From Agrobacterium cucumeris (GTDB lineage: Bacteria; Pseudomonadota; Alphaproteobacteria; Rhizobiales; Rhizobiaceae): a DNA stretch of 64,000 nt. Positions 62,602 through 64,000 of this stretch are shown piece by piece. Location: NCBI RefSeq assembly GCF_030036535.1, contig NZ_CP080387.1, forward strand, positions 2,046,001 to 2,110,000, given 5' to 3'. Under the pieces are notes generated by a model. It saw only the letters and a list, made by a program, of their open reading frames with translations, had not been told where the DNA came from and searched no databases. Each line of letters opens with the position of its first letter. Positions within the stretch are counted from its first letter, which is position 1. A program made the position numbers and the translations under genes.

Positions 62602-63801
62602 TCATCCGCTTCGGGCAAAAGTCCGAGCTTTGCGCATCATCGTCCAGCGCTGAACCAGTGCGGCCAGCAGGGCAAGACCGGTCATGGCGGCAAAGACCAC
62701 CGCGATATCGCGATAGGCCGTTGCAAAACCGAACCGGGCAATCCAAGGCTGGCTCGCCAGCGGCGAGATGAAATGCCCGAGGAACATCGATGCCGTGACG
62801 ATGCCGGCGATACGCCCGCGCAGCCGCAGCGGTGCAAGCATGATCGTCGTGGACATGATGGCCGGCATCACAAGGCCAAGACCAAGCCCCGCCACGCCAA
62901 CCGCCGACAGCATGAAAACCAGCCCGTCTGCCATGGCAAGCAGCGCAAATCCCGTCGCCATCAGCACCAGCCCGACGGCAAGAATGGCGGCCACACCCAT
63001 ATGCCTGCGCAATCTTGCAAAATTGAGCGCCGTCAGCGCACCCGCCAGATTGAAGATGCCAATCGCATATCCCGCAACACTGCCGGAAAACACGCCGAGT
63101 TCACGCATGAAAAACGGCAATTGCGAAGGGATGGTGTAAAACAGCGCGTTGACGAGAAACACTGCCACCGCCAGCACGGCCACCAGAGGCCAATTGACCG
63201 CAAAAGCCGGCCCGCCCGCCCCGCCGCGGCTATCGCCCCTCGCCGGCTCCTTCAGGAATAGCAGGGCCGCCGGCAGAATGAGCAGGGCGATGGCATAGAC
63301 CGCAAAGGGTGCGCGCCAGTGAATATCTGCCAGCAATCCACCCGCGACGACGAAAAAGACACCGCCAAGCTGGGTGAAAGCCTGCTGCAGCCCCAGATAA
63401 CGCTCCCGTGCCGGCCCCTCGAAATAGTCGCCCACCAACGCCGTGCCGATCGTCATGATGCCGCCGATCGCCAGACCCAGAAACGCCCGTCCACCGAGCA
63501 GACCCGCAAGGCTGTCGGTAAAAAGACCGGATATGCCGGAAAGGCTGTAAAGCAGGATCGCACCCAGCAGCAGCCGTTTGCGGCCGAAGCGGTCCGCCAG
63601 CATTCCGGCGACGGGCGCGCAGAGCGCAACGAAAACCGATGGCAAGGTCAACACCATACGGCTCAACAGCCCGACATTGGCTGTCGACAGGAAGTTCTGT
63701 TCGATGGCGGGCAGCGAGGGCGCAACCGTCGTTCCGGCCATGATGGTGAGTGTGGCGACAAACAGCAGGGTGATTTTCAGCGCCGTGGAATTTTCAGCCA
63801 T
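62602..63801 (-). CDS. MFS efflux transporter under SoxR-type control
   Basis: The product has 399 residues from ATG 63801 (GGGAGG 7 bases upstream; a GTG 6 bases earlier is less well spaced). It has 12 transmembrane helices with the MFS motif GMLADRFGRKRLLLGAILLYSL between helices 2 and 3 and the drug-exporter-like GRAFLGLAIGGIMTIGTALVGDYFEGP. A SoxR-type promoter is found 110-140 bp upstream. Export of redox-active compounds would suit that control, but the substrate is inferred only. Confidence 0.85.
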   Translation of the reverse strand: MAENSTALKITLLFVATLTIMAGTTVAPSLPAIEQNFLSTANVGLLSRMVLTLPSVFVALCAPVAGMLADRFGRKRLLLGAILLYSLSGISGLFTDSLAGLLGGRAFLGLAIGGIMTIGTALVGDYFEGPARERYLGLQQAFTQLGGVFFVVAGGLLADIHWRAPFAVYAIALLILPAALLFLKEPARGDSRGGAGGPAFAVNWPLVAVLAVAVFLVNALFYTIPSQLPFFMRELGVFSGSVAGYAIGIFNLAGALTALNFARLRRHMGVAAILAVGLVLMATGFALLAMADGLVFMLSAVGVAGLGLGLVMPAIMSTTIMLAPLRLRGRIAGIVTASMFLGHFISPLASQPWIARFGFATAYRDIAVVFAAMTGLALLAALVQRWTMMRKARTFARSG

Positions 63802-63803
63802 CG

Positions 63804-63881
63804 TCACGCCTCCCTGGAAGGGGAACGCGGGTTGCGGGCGCGGCCAGATATGATCCGTAGGGAGAGTATGATATCGCTCAT
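63804..63881 (-). CDS. Possible short leader peptide ahead of the MFS gene
   Basis: A 25-codon frame (MSDIILSLRIISGRARNPRS plus REA-ending tail) starts at ATG 63881 behind GAAGGACGTTCC and ends with TGA only two bases before the MFS ATG. The placement suggests translational coupling or regulation, but nothing shows that it is translated. Confidence 0.3.
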   Translation of the reverse strand: MSDIILSLRIISGRARNPRSPSREA

Positions 63882-63909
63882 GGAACGTCCTTCAACAGTG
63901 TTCCATGCT

Positions 63910-63940
63910 CTGATAATTCCTCAACATTAGTTGAGGTCAA
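63910..63940 (-). promoter_or_regulatory. SoxR-type promoter of the MFS gene
   Basis: On the minus strand a -35 TTGACC (63940-63935) and a -10 TATCAG (63915-63910) are separated by 19 bp. The spacer is filled by a perfect palindrome with the same ends as the SoxR box: CCTCAACATTAGTTGAGG (63919-63936) versus CCTCAAGTTAACTTGAGG in E. coli soxS. The 19-bp spacer, 2 bp longer than optimum, is the hallmark of promoters that need MerR-family activators such as SoxR. Confidence 0.8.
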
Positions 63941-63948
63941 TAGCTGCG

Positions 63949-64000
63949 ATGAAAAAATGTACCCCATCAACGGCGGATGGCGTCTCCAGTCCTGCCACTC
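63949..64000 (+). CDS. Start of a gene divergent from the MFS gene, cut by the window end
   Basis: ATG 63949 opens a frame that is still open at the window end after 17 codons (MKKCTPSTADGVSSPAT). It is divergent from the MFS gene and shares the SoxR-like box, so a soxR gene is the obvious guess. Too little is visible to test it; no helix-turn-helix is in view. Confidence 0.35.
   Translation, partial: MKKCTPSTADGVSSPAT

Overview
This window looks like a stretch of the circular chromosome of an Agrobacterium tumefaciens/fabrum-type rhizobium. The strongest pointer is the chvE-gguA-gguB-gguC sugar-uptake locus with the divergent LysR gene gbpR (about 51.0-57.2 kb), a hallmark of Agrobacterium. 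Supporting evidence is a bacA gene, high-GC codon use, and five copies of a RIME-like palindromic element that carries paired CTTCTCCCC/GGGGAGAAG arms. No phage, insertion sequence, CRISPR array or replication origin was seen.

Layout. 0-13 kb holds housekeeping and envelope genes: the 3' end of a KDG kinase gene; a GT4 glycosyltransferase behind a PHO-box-like promoter (probably the phosphate-starvation glycolipid synthase Agt); der; a TPR membrane protein; an NnrU-like protein; a secreted polysaccharide deacetylase; bacA; an MFS carrier; a second-type methionine aminopeptidase; and an LLM flavin oxidoreductase. 13-33 kb is mostly purine and ureide catabolism. xdhA-xdhB-xdhC convert hypoxanthine/xanthine to urate, guaD converts guanine to xanthine, and the membrane urate oxidase puuD makes 5-hydroxyisourate. 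A minus-strand operon puuE-uraD-[mntA-hepT]-allA-uraH-phosphoesterase completes the route to allantoate and beyond. A HepT/MntA toxin-antitoxin pair sits inside that operon, and a YefM/YoeB pair lies just downstream. Interspersed are a TauE/SafE exporter ending early at an in-frame amber codon, an FMN lactate dehydrogenase-like enzyme, an SMR pump with its TetR regulator, and a D-Ala-D-Ala carboxypeptidase.

33-45 kb holds a DUF1045 gene, a split and divergent MnmC-like pair (FAD oxidase and MnmD methyltransferase), a 1232-residue hybrid histidine kinase, rhlE, two EamA exporters, DoxX and an L,D-transpeptidase. 45-49 kb carries a circularly permuted ATP-grasp, alpha-E and transglutaminase-like three-gene module followed by a methyltransferase and a GNAT gene. 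This module is the best candidate for poorly described biology. 51-57 kb is gguCBA-chvE/gbpR. 57-64 kb contains small hypothetical genes, a MarR regulator, tRNA-Arg(CCG), a decayed brnT-brnA toxin-antitoxin remnant just after the tRNA, a methyl-accepting chemotaxis protein, and an MFS pump driven by what looks like a classical SoxR promoter (19-bp spacer and an 18-bp palindrome).

All function calls come from reading the translations and motifs by eye; no database search was run. Gene symbols are given only where family, length and neighbours agree.
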